64,000 bases of DNA from Galbibacter pacificus (GCF_029603165.1 NZ_JAQSVC010000001.1:806001-870000); one strand, 5' to 3'; counted from the first letter of the stretch, positions 27,125 through 36,719 are shown. Notes: generated by a model from the letters alone, not told the origin. Numbers and translations: made by a program.

Positions 27125-27490
27125 ATGAAAAGAATAGCCATTTTTTCGTTAGTAGCACTTTTTCTGTCCTGTGCCGGGAAACAAGACCTTTCGCCGAGCG
27201 AAACTTCAAAAATCGTGGTGGAAAGTTTCTACAATAAAGATAATACCACCCTAAAAAAACATACCACCCCCGAAGGTTACAATGGCCTTAAATCGATACA
27301 AGATTTAATGGCAGCAGGCAAATCAGGGGATTCCAATTTTAAAGTGCTGGAAGAAACTGCCGATGGTAAGACCGCTTGGGTAAGGTTTACAACCTCTTAT
27401 GAGGAAAATCCTGAATTGTTCAAGCTTCTAAAGGTAGATGGTCAATGGAAGGTTACGCAGCAAGGGCCAAGGGAAAAAGGACCTTTTTGA
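27125..27490 (+). CDS. DUF4878-like lipoprotein
   Basis: 121 residues with lipobox LFLSC (Cys16) and an NTF2/SnoaL-like fold: a helical start (SETSKIVVESFYNKD), then WVRFTTSYEENP and the closing DGQWKVTQQG. It follows traN by 7 nt and marks the end of the transfer operon before the defence island. Similar lipoproteins occur in conjugation loci; a role in surface exclusion or channel support is possible but unproven. Confidence 0.7.
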   Translation: MKRIAIFSLVALFLSCAGKQDLSPSETSKIVVESFYNKDNTTLKKHTTPEGYNGLKSIQDLMAAGKSGDSNFKVLEETADGKTAWVRFTTSYEENPELFKLLKVDGQWKVTQQGPREKGPF

Positions 27491-27495
27491 AATAG

Positions 27496-28284
27496 TTACA
27501 TTCTGGGGATAAACGCTTCTTTCAACCATTGAAAAGCAGTTTTTTGATCGTAGTTAATTTCAGGTCGTAGCAAACCTTCCATATCGCCTTCAAAAGCTGC
27601 ATCATTTTCTTTAGCTTCCATATTTTGGAGAAATTCTCTTTGGGAAGGGACTTTGCCAACGGAAAATTCCATATATTCCCTGAAGCACTTGATAATTTCA
27701 TCAATGTTGATATCCTTATGTTGTCTGGAATAATCCAGGTCGAACAGATCCCTTCCTTTACTTCGCTGATAAAGCGCCCTCAACTTCGTGCCCAAAAGTT
27801 CATTGATTTTATATGTTTTAATATCAGCTCTCCCCGAAAACCAAGGGTTCGCCATTTCAAAAGGGAAATCTACCCAATCGAGTACGTTGAAGTGTTCTTT
27901 ACAATTAATCTCTAACTTGAGCCGGCGACGTTCATTTTCATATTCTGAATTAAAACGATATAAGGCCTTTGCTCCGTGCCCCCTCACTTGTGTGCGCCTA
28001 TCTTCTTCAAAAAAGGTAATGACCTCGCCTATGCGCTTCATAATGGGTTTGATAGGACCTTCCTTAACCTGAACAAGGTCGATATCTTCGGAATACCTTG
28101 GAGCGGGGTTGAGATATAGTTTATGTAAGGCTGTACCACCACGGAAAGCAAGGTTTTCCCTCAGAAAATCGTCTGCAAAAATTGCTACCAATGTGCGGCT
28201 TATGATCAAATCCTGCTCAACTTGTGCAAATTCTTTCCACGGTGCATATTCCCGCCATTGGGCTATATAGGGTCTTGAAATCAT
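27496..28284 (-). CDS. abiEii: AbiEii/AbiGii toxin (nucleotidyltransferase)
   Basis: 262 residues from the ATG at 28,284, which overlaps the antitoxin stop as ATGA; a longer reading from 28,323 is less likely. The nucleotidyltransferase signature is clear: FRGGTALHKLY (Gly49-Gly50) and SEDIDL with Asp67 and Asp69, followed by a Lys-containing GTKLRALYQRSKGRDLFDL segment of the AbiEii family. These toxins add nucleotides to tRNA or otherwise stop growth during phage infection. Convergent with the tra operon. Confidence 0.92.
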   Translation of the reverse strand: MISRPYIAQWREYAPWKEFAQVEQDLIISRTLVAIFADDFLRENLAFRGGTALHKLYLNPAPRYSEDIDLVQVKEGPIKPIMKRIGEVITFFEEDRRTQVRGHGAKALYRFNSEYENERRRLKLEINCKEHFNVLDWVDFPFEMANPWFSGRADIKTYKINELLGTKLRALYQRSKGRDLFDLDYSRQHKDINIDEIIKCFREYMEFSVGKVPSQREFLQNMEAKENDAAFEGDMEGLLRPEINYDQKTAFQWLKEAFIPRM

Positions 28285-29069
28285 AGGTCGCCTTCTAATT
28301 TTAGATTGATGTCCACTTTCCATTTATTATCCACCGAACCAGGTCGTTGTTGGTTGGTCGGCTTCAATAAAACCGGATGTATTTTTTGATTTTCCAAATG
28401 TTGAAAAATTAAATTTGACAAACGGTTCTCTTGATCTATTTCATCCAATAAAAAACCCAGTCGTTGGAGTGTGGCTTTATTGCCATACCAACTCAATAAA
28501 TCTTCAAGGTCTTTTTGTGTAACTTCTTCCAACAGTTCTTCAATGGTGGATAGCATTCGGTTCAGCCCCCCCAATTTATTCTGATAATGTACCAGATCGG
28601 CCAAGGTCAGAGAGGGACTCGAAATTTGATAAGTTCCGGCATCCGATTTTCTTTTAAGGATATTTTTTTCCGGCCAAGCGGAAGTCGTCAAAAAACGGAT
28701 ATCAATTGTCGATTTTTGAATATCCAAAAGTTTGGGAGAAGATGTCATCACATAATCGCGTTGGGCTTGTTGATGGCTTGCGCCGTAAACTTTGGCCGCG
28801 CTGTAAAAACCCAAATAATACTTACGGTCTAAATAATCGAAAAGTTTATCAATGTAGAGGCTTATGGGAAGTTTTCCAAAATTGGAATATCTGGGGGTAA
28901 GAATAAGGTAGAAGCCTTTTCTTAGATTAATGACTTTGTTCCTTTCGATCAAATGTGCCAATTCCAGCCAAATTGCATTTTTGCTCTTTGTGCTCTGTTG
29001 TATCAGTTCGTCTAAAGAAAAAGAATATTCTTCCATAGACAGCAATTTATTGATATATTCTGACACCAT
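28281..29069 (-). CDS. abiEi: AbiEi-family antitoxin
   Basis: 262 residues. An N-terminal winged helix (SLDELIQQSTKSKNAIWLEL, NLRKGFYLI) fits the AbiEi regulatory domain; YYLGFYSAAKVYGASHQ and the strand-rich middle match the C-terminal antitoxin domain. It should repress its own promoter and neutralise AbiEii. Translation of the toxin is coupled through a 4-nt overlap. The 179-bp divergent region to the SIR2 gene (29,070-29,248) is very AT-rich. Confidence 0.88.
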   Translation of the reverse strand: MVSEYINKLLSMEEYSFSLDELIQQSTKSKNAIWLELAHLIERNKVINLRKGFYLILTPRYSNFGKLPISLYIDKLFDYLDRKYYLGFYSAAKVYGASHQQAQRDYVMTSSPKLLDIQKSTIDIRFLTTSAWPEKNILKRKSDAGTYQISSPSLTLADLVHYQNKLGGLNRMLSTIEELLEEVTQKDLEDLLSWYGNKATLQRLGFLLDEIDQENRLSNLIFQHLENQKIHPVLLKPTNQQRPGSVDNKWKVDINLKLEGDL

Positions 29070-29248
29070 AACTTTAGTAATTATTAGAGCAATATATGCT
29101 TTTTAGACATAAAACTAAAATAAATACTATAAAATTTATACTTATTCATAAAATCTAAAATTGGGTTTATTTCAAACAAACTTGAAAAGTTGGAAGCAAA
29201 TTCTAAAAGTTTGTTAAATTTACTCAAAAACAGAAATCAATCAACAAT

Positions 29249-30472
29249 ATGGATAATTATCACGATCCTATTAAACATATTAAGTTTTTACGCCAAACAT
29301 TATCCCAAGATAAAAAACCAATAGGCTATTTTATATCTGCTGGTTGTCCTCTAGCGGTGAAATTGCCGAAAGAGCAATGGCCTTTAATCCCAGATGTAGC
29401 CGGATTGACCCAATTTCTAAGTTCGGAACTATCATCAAAAACAGATGTCAAAAATGATTATGATAAACTTTTAGATGAAATAAGTTTAGCTCAAAAAAGT
29501 ATTAAAAATATTGAAGATATTTTGAGTTTTATAAGAGGTTTGAAAGATGTTTCGGTTGGTAACAGCGTTAGAGGTTTTAGCAATGAAGAGCTTATCAAAC
29601 TCGAAAGCGAAATTTGCACGAAAATCGTAAGTAAATTGGATGTGGAATTACCAAATAAAGAATCCCCATATCATAAACTTGCAAAATGGATATCAATAGA
29701 TCGTGAGAAACCTGTCGAGGTATTTACAACGAATTACGATTTGTTAATGGAACAAGCCTTTGAGGACTTATCCATACCCTATTTTGATGGTTTTGTCGGT
29801 TCAAGACAGTCATTTTTTGACTTGAGATCAGTTGAAGACGATTTAATACCAAATCATTGGACACGTCTTTGGAAAATTCACGGCTCTATTAATTGGTTTC
29901 AAAAGAAAAATCATCAGGTATTCAGGTCAAGCAGAACTAAAGAAATAGACGCTTCACAGCTAATTTACCCATCCCATCTCAAATATGACCAAAGTAGAAA
30001 AATGCCTTTTTTGGCTTTGATGGATCAACTTTCTCGCTTTTTGAGAAAACCTAACGCATTACTTATTATCTCAGGTTATTCTTTTAACGACGAGCATATA
30101 AATGATTGCATTTTAGGTTCACTAAGAGCGAACCCAAATAGTATGGTAATTTCGATGTTATTCGGCTCTTTAACTGAGAAAAATAAAGAAAATGATTCAA
30201 CGACTGAAAAGTACCCTAAAGGTGTGGATGCTGCATTAAACAGAGGCAATCTTGCTATATGGGCTAAAGACGAAGCGATAATTGGTACGGTTAGAGGCAA
30301 GTGGAAATTAGGAGCCTTATTGGAAGATGAGGATAATTTAGCTAATTGTCTGTCTAAAAGGGATGACGAAGAAGCAGCTCTTTGCGATTTAGATCTTGGT
30401 GATTTTTCAAAAATGGGGGATTTCCTTCAAGCTTTAATCGGATATAATCAAACTCTTTTGGATGAAAAATAA
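29249..30472 (+). CDS. SIR2-family NADase of a SIR2-HerA defence system
   Basis: 407 residues. SIR2 features: GYFISAGCP near residue 30, FTTNYDLLME with Asn162 and Asp164, and KIHGSINWF with His211 as likely catalytic base, then SGYSFNDEHI. It belongs to SIR2_2-type proteins. In known SIR2-HerA (Nezha) systems the SIR2 part depletes NAD+ when a phage is sensed. The stop overlaps the herA start by 11 nt. A TTG with a 21-bp spacer to AAAGTTTG in the 5' region is a possible promoter. Confidence 0.9.
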   Translation: MDNYHDPIKHIKFLRQTLSQDKKPIGYFISAGCPLAVKLPKEQWPLIPDVAGLTQFLSSELSSKTDVKNDYDKLLDEISLAQKSIKNIEDILSFIRGLKDVSVGNSVRGFSNEELIKLESEICTKIVSKLDVELPNKESPYHKLAKWISIDREKPVEVFTTNYDLLMEQAFEDLSIPYFDGFVGSRQSFFDLRSVEDDLIPNHWTRLWKIHGSINWFQKKNHQVFRSSRTKEIDASQLIYPSHLKYDQSRKMPFLALMDQLSRFLRKPNALLIISGYSFNDEHINDCILGSLRANPNSMVISMLFGSLTEKNKENDSTTEKYPKGVDAALNRGNLAIWAKDEAIIGTVRGKWKLGALLEDEDNLANCLSKRDDEEAALCDLDLGDFSKMGDFLQALIGYNQTLLDEK

Positions 30473-32327
30473 CTCTACTTATCTTGGTTCCGTACAAGAC
30501 GTTAGTGGCACTACCATTAGAATAGCAATGGTCAACGATTCACTATCTGGTTTGACATATGTAAATGGTGAAGGTTACAAAATTGGACAAATTGGAAGTT
30601 TTGTTAAAATTCCAATTGGATACAATTTTTTGTTTGGAATTATTACTCAGGTCGGCGCAAGCGCAGCACCAGAAAACGACCAACCTTATGGAAATAGATG
30701 GATAACTGTACAACTGGTTGGGGAAGGACATCGATCTGGTGAATTTCAAAGAGGGATTTCTCAATATCCAACAATTAGTGATGAAGTGCATTTAGTATCT
30801 GAAGTAGACCTAAAACGAATCTATGGACAACCAGACAAACCATACTTTGTAAATATTGGACATATTGCGGGAGCCGAATCTATTCCAGCTTTGGTGGATG
30901 TAAATAGGTTAATTACGAGACATTCGGCAGTAGTTGGAACAACTGGTTCAGGAAAGTCAACGACAGTTGCAAGTCTGTTAAATGCGCTATCCGATTCTGA
31001 GAAATATCCATCATCACGAATTTTGGTGTTTGACATACACGGAGAGTATGGACAAGCTCTAAAAGATCGAGCGAATATTTTTAAAATTAACGCTGACAAA
31101 AGCGAAGGAAGTCAAGAAAAAGAATTGGTTATTCCCTTTTGGGCCTTAAATTTTGAAGAATTATGTGATATCAGTTTTGGAAAATTTGCTGCCGAAAAAG
31201 ATCAAAATGTAATTCTAGAAAGAATTCAGCAAGCTAAGTTGAAAAGTTTGGAAAAACATCCTAAAACCGGAATCGACATAGATAACCTTAGTATTGATTC
31301 TCCCATACCATTTAGCTTGAATCATCTATGGTATGACCTTTATACCGAAACGCTAGGAAAGTTCTATCCGGACAAGGATGGAACGATTATGGAAAATCTT
31401 GCTTTTGAAACTGATGAAAATGGAGATAAGATATTAGGTGATCCAGTTCGGGGTATTCCTCCTATTTTTAAAAAAATAAATACCTCCAAAGCAAATGGTG
31501 ATCGAGTTCAATACTTGCCTGAAACCCCTTTAAATAATAGCCAACAGTTACATTCATTAGGTTCAAAGTTGAGAATTCCAAGGTATGATTTTATTTTCAA
31601 ACCTGGGGATTGGACTCCAAAAAAGGATGGATTTATAGAAGAAGATTTAGATTCCCTGATAAAAGGTTGGATAGGAAGCGACAAGCCAATTACTATTTTG
31701 GATTTATCAGGTGTTCCAATAACTATTTTAAATACAATTATCGGAGTTTTACTGCGTATAGTTTATGAAGGCTTATTCTGGGCAAGAAACCTCTCGCAAG
31801 GAGGCAAGGAACGTCCATTGCTTTTGGTAATGGAAGAAGCTCACAATTATTTAAACTTTGAAGGTAGCGCGTTATCGATTGTGCAAAAAATTGTAAAGGA
31901 GGGTAGGAAATATGGGATAGGCTCAATGATAGTTAGTCAAAGACCGTCTGAAATAAATTCTACAATTCTTTCACAATGTGGTACATTCTTTGCTCTCCGA
32001 TTGGCGAACTCTACTGATCGCGCACACATAACAAGTGCTGTCACAGATAATCTGGAGGGTCTTACAAGTATGCTCCCAATATTAAAAACGGGAGAAGCTA
32101 TAATCTTAGGGGAATCGGTAAAGCTTCCTATGAGATCGCTTATCAAAGCTCCACCGAAGGATAAAAGACCTGATAGTCAAGATCCGATCGTATTCGATAT
32201 TGTTGATACAGAAGAATCTTTAATGCCTGGGGGTTGGGGCAACAAAATGGAAGAAAGCCCTAACTACGAAGAATTTATTGAGGCCTGGAGGTCTCAAAAT
32301 CCTAAAATTAGTAAAATTATCAAATAA
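30462..32327 (+). CDS. herA: HerA-like DNA translocase/ATPase (SIR2 partner)
   Basis: 621 residues. An N-terminal HAS-barrel (about 1-120), Walker A GTTGSGKST (159-167) and Walker B LLLVMEEAHNYL (about 450-461) followed by QRPSEI and the arginine-finger-like ANSTDRAH define HerA/DUF87. HerA forms hexamers, and in SIR2-HerA complexes it organises and controls the SIR2 subunits. The overlap with the SIR2 gene and the identical orientation support one complex. Confidence 0.92.
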   Translation: MKNNSTYLGSVQDVSGTTIRIAMVNDSLSGLTYVNGEGYKIGQIGSFVKIPIGYNFLFGIITQVGASAAPENDQPYGNRWITVQLVGEGHRSGEFQRGISQYPTISDEVHLVSEVDLKRIYGQPDKPYFVNIGHIAGAESIPALVDVNRLITRHSAVVGTTGSGKSTTVASLLNALSDSEKYPSSRILVFDIHGEYGQALKDRANIFKINADKSEGSQEKELVIPFWALNFEELCDISFGKFAAEKDQNVILERIQQAKLKSLEKHPKTGIDIDNLSIDSPIPFSLNHLWYDLYTETLGKFYPDKDGTIMENLAFETDENGDKILGDPVRGIPPIFKKINTSKANGDRVQYLPETPLNNSQQLHSLGSKLRIPRYDFIFKPGDWTPKKDGFIEEDLDSLIKGWIGSDKPITILDLSGVPITILNTIIGVLLRIVYEGLFWARNLSQGGKERPLLLVMEEAHNYLNFEGSALSIVQKIVKEGRKYGIGSMIVSQRPSEINSTILSQCGTFFALRLANSTDRAHITSAVTDNLEGLTSMLPILKTGEAIILGESVKLPMRSLIKAPPKDKRPDSQDPIVFDIVDTEESLMPGGWGNKMEESPNYEEFIEAWRSQNPKISKIIK

Positions 32328-32333
32328 AGTATT

Positions 32334-32543
32334 ATGAATAGAAAACCAGTAAAATCATCAAACATAGCATCTATTGGCTATGACGACAATTCATCCACAT
32401 TAGAAATAGAATTTAAAAACGGCACGGTCTATCAATATTTTGACCTTCCAGAAAGAGAATATAAAGGGCTTATTGGTGCTGAATCCCACGGAACATATTT
32501 AGCCCAAAGTATCAAAGGAAGGTACAGGTACTCTAAAGTTTAA
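32334..32543 (+). CDS. KTSC-domain protein in the defence operon
   Basis: 69 residues forming a single KTSC domain: SSNIASIGYDDNS, EIEFKNG, and the conserved YxY motif Tyr33-Gln-Tyr35 (VYQYFDLP), ending GRYRYSKV. KTSC is named after the C-terminus of some lysyl-tRNA synthetases and has been proposed to bind RNA; its function is unknown. Here it is 6 nt after herA and 5 nt before a nuclease gene, so it is very probably co-expressed with both. Confidence 0.88.
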   Translation: MNRKPVKSSNIASIGYDDNSSTLEIEFKNGTVYQYFDLPEREYKGLIGAESHGTYLAQSIKGRYRYSKV

Positions 32544-32548
32544 GCAAA

Positions 32549-33586
32549 ATGATAAGACTCAATCAACAACTGAAACGAGTTGAAGTAAAGGAGTTTGAAA
32601 TTGAGAATCAAATAGTCTTTAATTATTTTGATAATCTTCCCGTGTCTGATCGTGATGAAAAATTATTAAAAGCTATTTATATTGGTGTCCTCGCACTTAT
32701 GGAAGATCGACTATCCGCATTTTTATCGAAAACATCAAATGAACTGGGTACTGAACTGGAGAGTTTGAAGATGATTTTTGAAATGAAAAAGGAACTTTTC
32801 TACAAATCGGCAATAAAAGGAAATTTGGCTGAGGATGAAGTCGCGGAATTTCTAAATCAGTACTTTAAGGATAAGCGGTTAAAAGACAAAGCCTACTTAA
32901 CTGGAAATGTACAAGGTAAAATTAACCGAAATAAAACTGGTGATATAGTCTGCGAAATAGAAGGGAATGAAGACTTAAAGATTGTTATTGAGTGCAAGTT
33001 TGATAAGAGTATCAAATTTGGAGATATAGAATCAAAAGAAATTTTTACTCGTAGAACCGATACAGCCTGGAGTCAATTAATAGAAGCTCAAGCAAATAGG
33101 GATTCAAAGGTTAGCCTTATCGTATTTGATATTTCTCTCGTGGATAACTCAATTCTTAAAGCATTTGAAAATGTGGGCTATATTCCCTCTATTGGTTTTA
33201 TCGCCATAATCGATTCCCAAAAAGGAGATTATTCAAATTTGGCAATAGCTTATATGTTGGCAAGGGATATAGTCTTAAATGCCAAGGATGTTAAAGTCGA
33301 TAAGAATATTTTAGCTATTCTGGTAAATCGAATTATTAAGGACATAAATGAAATATCCCTAGTTAAAAATCTAGTTGAGAATAATATTGAGAATAATAAA
33401 ACAATTTTAAAACAAATTAAGAAATCTATGTTGTTATTAGATTTCAACCAACAGTATCTAAATAAATTTTTAGAAGATGGAACTTTGGATAAAAATGATC
33501 TGTTGGATTTTTATATGGGTGAAGATGTGAAGGACAAATATAAAATTATTGAAAAGGAAATTAATGAAAATTTTAATTTATCCTAA
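32549..33586 (+). CDS. Putative PD-(D/E)XK nuclease, fourth gene of the SIR2-HerA operon
   Basis: 345 residues without a family I can name. Residues about 90-160 contain a restriction-endonuclease-like core: Glu97/Glu100 in a helix, GDIVCEI with Asp132, and IVIECKF with Glu148-Cys-Lys150, which follows the D-x(n)-E-x-K pattern; an acidic FGDIESKEIF segment follows. The N-terminal 85 residues are helical, and the C-terminal 100 residues are Asn/Lys-rich helices. Its stop ends immediately next to the convergent mobC stop. It could cut DNA or RNA once HerA/SIR2 is activated, or be a separate effector. Confidence 0.7.
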   Translation: MIRLNQQLKRVEVKEFEIENQIVFNYFDNLPVSDRDEKLLKAIYIGVLALMEDRLSAFLSKTSNELGTELESLKMIFEMKKELFYKSAIKGNLAEDEVAEFLNQYFKDKRLKDKAYLTGNVQGKINRNKTGDIVCEIEGNEDLKIVIECKFDKSIKFGDIESKEIFTRRTDTAWSQLIEAQANRDSKVSLIVFDISLVDNSILKAFENVGYIPSIGFIAIIDSQKGDYSNLAIAYMLARDIVLNAKDVKVDKNILAILVNRIIKDINEISLVKNLVENNIENNKTILKQIKKSMLLLDFNQQYLNKFLEDGTLDKNDLLDFYMGEDVKDKYKIIEKEINENFNLS

Positions 33587-35167
33587 TTATTCAAATATTG
33601 ACCTAGCCTCCTCATAAACCTTTTTAAAATTATCCTCTAAATCCACCTGAGAAAACTGGTTGGCTTCTTCCGGCAGCTCTCTTTGAATATTCTGCAATTT
33701 AAATTGCACCTTTTTGTCTTTCCCATCGGCATAAGTGATAAACTCGCCCTGCTTCAAGCGAAAGAAAACATCTGCCCTAATTTTCGGGATTTCCTTTTCT
33801 CCGGTGGTTATTCGGGTATCAAAATCCAAGTTATGGCCACGACTCACGCTTTTGGTCGGATCCTTAATAATTTCAAAAAAGCGTTCATAATATTTTGCGG
33901 TGTCCGGATCGTTGACCTTACCGAAAAACTGGTAGGAAAGGTTGCTCAATATCGCTTTGCTTGCCTTGTCGCCGTACATCATATCATTCTGTATCTTGTC
34001 CTGCATCACGTAGATGGTGGCAATATCATAACTCCGCAGCGTGGCCGGAATACGGTGCATATTTAGTAAGCGTATAGTCGGCGCTTCTTCCATCAACAGG
34101 AAAGAAGGTTTGGAATTCCGCACACTCATTTGTTTGGTGATCGTATGGATAATGGTTGCAATAACAGGCGAATAAGAAGTTTCAAATTTGGGATTGTTTA
34201 CCACCGAAATCACAGTTGGATTTTCAGAACTATTTATATTGAGTGGCACTTCATCCGCAGATAAGGTCATAAAGATGCGTTGGGTGCTGATTCTTTTTAG
34301 CGCATTGGCCAAGGTGCTTTTTACCCCGGCGGTCTGCCGTTCCGAGTCCTTACCGCTAATAAAGGCATCTGCCATTGCCCGTGATGTCGTATTGGTTTCC
34401 AAAAACTGGATTAGGCTGTTCGTATCCAAATATTGATAAATGGCAATCAGATGGGGAAGGGTACAGAATTTTGGGTACGAGGTTTTAAGTTTCCAAATCA
34501 GACCACCGATCAAGCCTTCGGCAGCATCGTTGAAAAATTTGGTCGTTCCCGAAGTGCCGGATTCCCGTTGCTCCAATAGATTTTCGATCAACACCCTTGA
34601 AACCTCGTTTACGCTTTCCTCGTTCTCTAAATACCGTGGGGCAATAGGATTTACCCTATGGATGATTTTGTCAAAGGAAATGACCTTAAACGGGATATCG
34701 TTATCCTTGAAAAGCGGATACGCCATTTCCGTCAGTTCAAAATCCTTGTAGTCGTGAATAATTCCGCAGAAACCTTCTTTCTGGAAATGTCTTAGAAATC
34801 CATATACCACACTTTCGGTCTTTCCGCTTCCGGCCGAACCTATGATGGAAGCACCTCGCTTTACATTTTCCAATATAAAACTTCCCTTGCTTGTTGGAAA
34901 ACTTACACGATACTTGCTCTCGGCACTTTTTGGCTCGTCCGTTTTATGCAAAAAAACGTACAGTCCGGTATTGATTAGCATCAGCGGGCAAACCAGAACC
35001 AATGATATCGAAATTAAGTCACTAACGCTAGATAGGTAAAACACCAAAACCCCGAGCAAAACCACGTTTAATATAAAAGCAAAACGCGTCAATCTGTACC
35101 CCATATAAAATAGCGTGCTTATTAAGCCAATAATTAACAGTATCGTTGTAAGATTATCCAGTTGCAT
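33587..35167 (-). CDS. mobC: MobC type IV coupling protein (VirD4-like)
   Basis: 526 residues. Membrane helices in the first 75 residues, Walker A GSAGSGKTE (110-118), Walker B SFLLMEEAPTI, and TLRSYDIATIYVMQDKIQ typical of TraG/VirD4 coupling proteins. It delivers the relaxase-DNA complex to the type IV channel. The gene follows mobB by 9 nt. Confidence 0.92.
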   Translation of the reverse strand: MQLDNLTTILLIIGLISTLFYMGYRLTRFAFILNVVLLGVLVFYLSSVSDLISISLVLVCPLMLINTGLYVFLHKTDEPKSAESKYRVSFPTSKGSFILENVKRGASIIGSAGSGKTESVVYGFLRHFQKEGFCGIIHDYKDFELTEMAYPLFKDNDIPFKVISFDKIIHRVNPIAPRYLENEESVNEVSRVLIENLLEQRESGTSGTTKFFNDAAEGLIGGLIWKLKTSYPKFCTLPHLIAIYQYLDTNSLIQFLETNTTSRAMADAFISGKDSERQTAGVKSTLANALKRISTQRIFMTLSADEVPLNINSSENPTVISVVNNPKFETSYSPVIATIIHTITKQMSVRNSKPSFLLMEEAPTIRLLNMHRIPATLRSYDIATIYVMQDKIQNDMMYGDKASKAILSNLSYQFFGKVNDPDTAKYYERFFEIIKDPTKSVSRGHNLDFDTRITTGEKEIPKIRADVFFRLKQGEFITYADGKDKKVQFKLQNIQRELPEEANQFSQVDLEDNFKKVYEEARSIFE

Positions 35168-35176
35168 AACAAAGAT

Positions 35177-36208
35177 TTAGATTCCGATGGAACTTGATTT
35201 GATGGCCACGTCCAAACCTTTGCGCAGCTTGTTGAAAACTTTTAGGGCAAGCTGTGCCTGATTGGTCGGGATGCTGGGCATTATCGGGATGCCCGTTTCC
35301 CGCATCAGTCTAAAAGCGATTGCCTTTTCATTGGTGGGCAATTTCATCAAGGAAGCAAAATAAATTTTCGGGTTCTTGATGAAATTTTTTCGCGCCTTAT
35401 ATGTTTCCGCAAAGTTCCGCTGATAGCCAAAAGTCTTATCAAAGGTATTTTCTGCATTTTCAAAAAATCGATCCCGGTCAAAGCCCCGTTTGACATTCTT
35501 GCCGTTCATCTCAACATCGGAAGCCTTGTATTTGCTCCCGGGCGAAAGGCTGAACGAATTGGATGCATCCTTGCGGCTCACGATAATATGGATATGGCTT
35601 TGGCTTCCGGCCTTTGGCATTCCCTGGACAATCCTTTTCCCATCCTGTTGATGTGGGGCTTGTTTTTCTAATTTTGCGATTTCCCGTTCCCGATTCCCAA
35701 TACTTCCTTCCATCGAGCCGGTTTCAATACTTCGGATCTCATTTCTTAGCTGAAGTATTTTGGTGGCAAAGGGTTGGTTTTCCCTGATCTTTCTGTCCGT
35801 TCCCTTAAAGGTTCGTTGATGTTCGATTTTAGCATAATATTTAATGTCATTGATAGACACAGGTTGCCCATTGATCTCACGGTTGAACGATGCCACATAA
35901 TCCTTCATCAGCTCACGGGTGTACTTTTTCAGATCTTCACTGCTGTTCTGTAACCGGTTCAGTTCGTACTTCGACGGACTGACCGTGATCGAATAAAATT
36001 TCGGTTCGGTCTTTTTCAGTTTGGCACCATTCCCGTCAATATCCTTTACCACTTCTTCCGCTGAAAATTCATCCCCATATTGGTTGAAAAAATGTTCCAT
36101 ATCCTCCTGCTCCAGACCTTGGTTTTCCTTCTCCAGATAGCCCACAAAATCGGCTGAACTTTGGGAATAGTTCCCGCCCAATTTTTGAGGTGTGATCGTG
36201 ATGTACAT
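35177..36208 (-). CDS. mobB: MobB relaxase (DUF5712-type)
   Basis: 343 residues. The metal-binding motif SHIHIIVSRKD (His205, His207) and an upstream YAKIEHQR segment (Glu129-His130) mark a relaxase, although the catalytic Tyr cannot be assigned with confidence. It resembles the DUF5712 relaxases of Bacteroidetes ICEs. It should nick oriT, probably in the non-coding region near 36,601-36,860. Confidence 0.88.
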   Translation of the reverse strand: MYITITPQKLGGNYSQSSADFVGYLEKENQGLEQEDMEHFFNQYGDEFSAEEVVKDIDGNGAKLKKTEPKFYSITVSPSKYELNRLQNSSEDLKKYTRELMKDYVASFNREINGQPVSINDIKYYAKIEHQRTFKGTDRKIRENQPFATKILQLRNEIRSIETGSMEGSIGNREREIAKLEKQAPHQQDGKRIVQGMPKAGSQSHIHIIVSRKDASNSFSLSPGSKYKASDVEMNGKNVKRGFDRDRFFENAENTFDKTFGYQRNFAETYKARKNFIKNPKIYFASLMKLPTNEKAIAFRLMRETGIPIMPSIPTNQAQLALKVFNKLRKGLDVAIKSSSIGI

Positions 36209-36219
36209 AGTTCAAAAAT

Positions 36220-36600
36220 TTATAGTTCGTTGTTGTGGTTTTGCTTTTCCTGAAATCTTACTTTCGGCTTTTCTTCCACAAATTTCTTCTCCAAGATCAA
36301 GGGTTTCTTTTTGGGTTCTTCGGTCTGGAAAAGGGATTCGATCATCGCCACGGTGGGTCTGGTCTGGGTCTTTTCCATATCCCGCATTATGGCGATTACC
36401 GCATTGATACGTTTCTTTAGATTGGCCTCGATCGTCCTTCCGGTCGGGCCCAGTTTTTCCCGTGGGGATATCTCGTTGTAGTGGAAAAAATCGAGCATCG
36501 TGGCCATTGCCTCGGTGTGCGATTTGAAGTGTGTTCTTGAAAATTGCTGGAAACGCTTGGCGGTTTCCTTTTTGAACCTAATGCCGATAAATGAGTCCAT
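36220..36600 (-). CDS. BfmA/BtgA mobilisation accessory protein
   Basis: 126 residues. A ribbon-helix-helix-like start (FIGIRFKKETAKRFQQFSRT, then HTEAMATMLDFF) and a conserved TGRTIEANLKKRINAVIAIM segment identify the BfmA/BtgA family, which binds oriT and assists the relaxase. Two GATTTG-type palindromes directly upstream are candidate binding sites. The gene is first of the mobA-mobB-mobC operon. Confidence 0.88.
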   Translation of the reverse strand: MDSFIGIRFKKETAKRFQQFSRTHFKSHTEAMATMLDFFHYNEISPREKLGPTGRTIEANLKKRINAVIAIMRDMEKTQTRPTVAMIESLFQTEEPKKKPLILEKKFVEEKPKVRFQEKQNHNNEL

Positions 36601-36608
36601 AATTCGCC

Positions 36609-36664
36609 GATTTGTCGCAAATCCTTCCCTAAAAATGGGCGCTCACAGGGCATTTGTCGCAAAT
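36609..36664. repeat. Pair of ATTTGTCGCAAAT palindromes upstream of bfmA
   Basis: ATTTGTCGCAAAT occurs at 36,610-36,622 (flanked by G and C to give GATTTG-TCG-CAAATC) and at 36,652-36,664, 42 bp apart. The first lies within 10 bp of the bfmA start. Likely an autoregulatory operator and/or part of oriT. Confidence 0.6.
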
Positions 36665-36719
36665 TGTAGAAATCTAAATAATCGGCTAATTTTTAAGTAT
36701 TTAAAAATCAGTTGATTAC

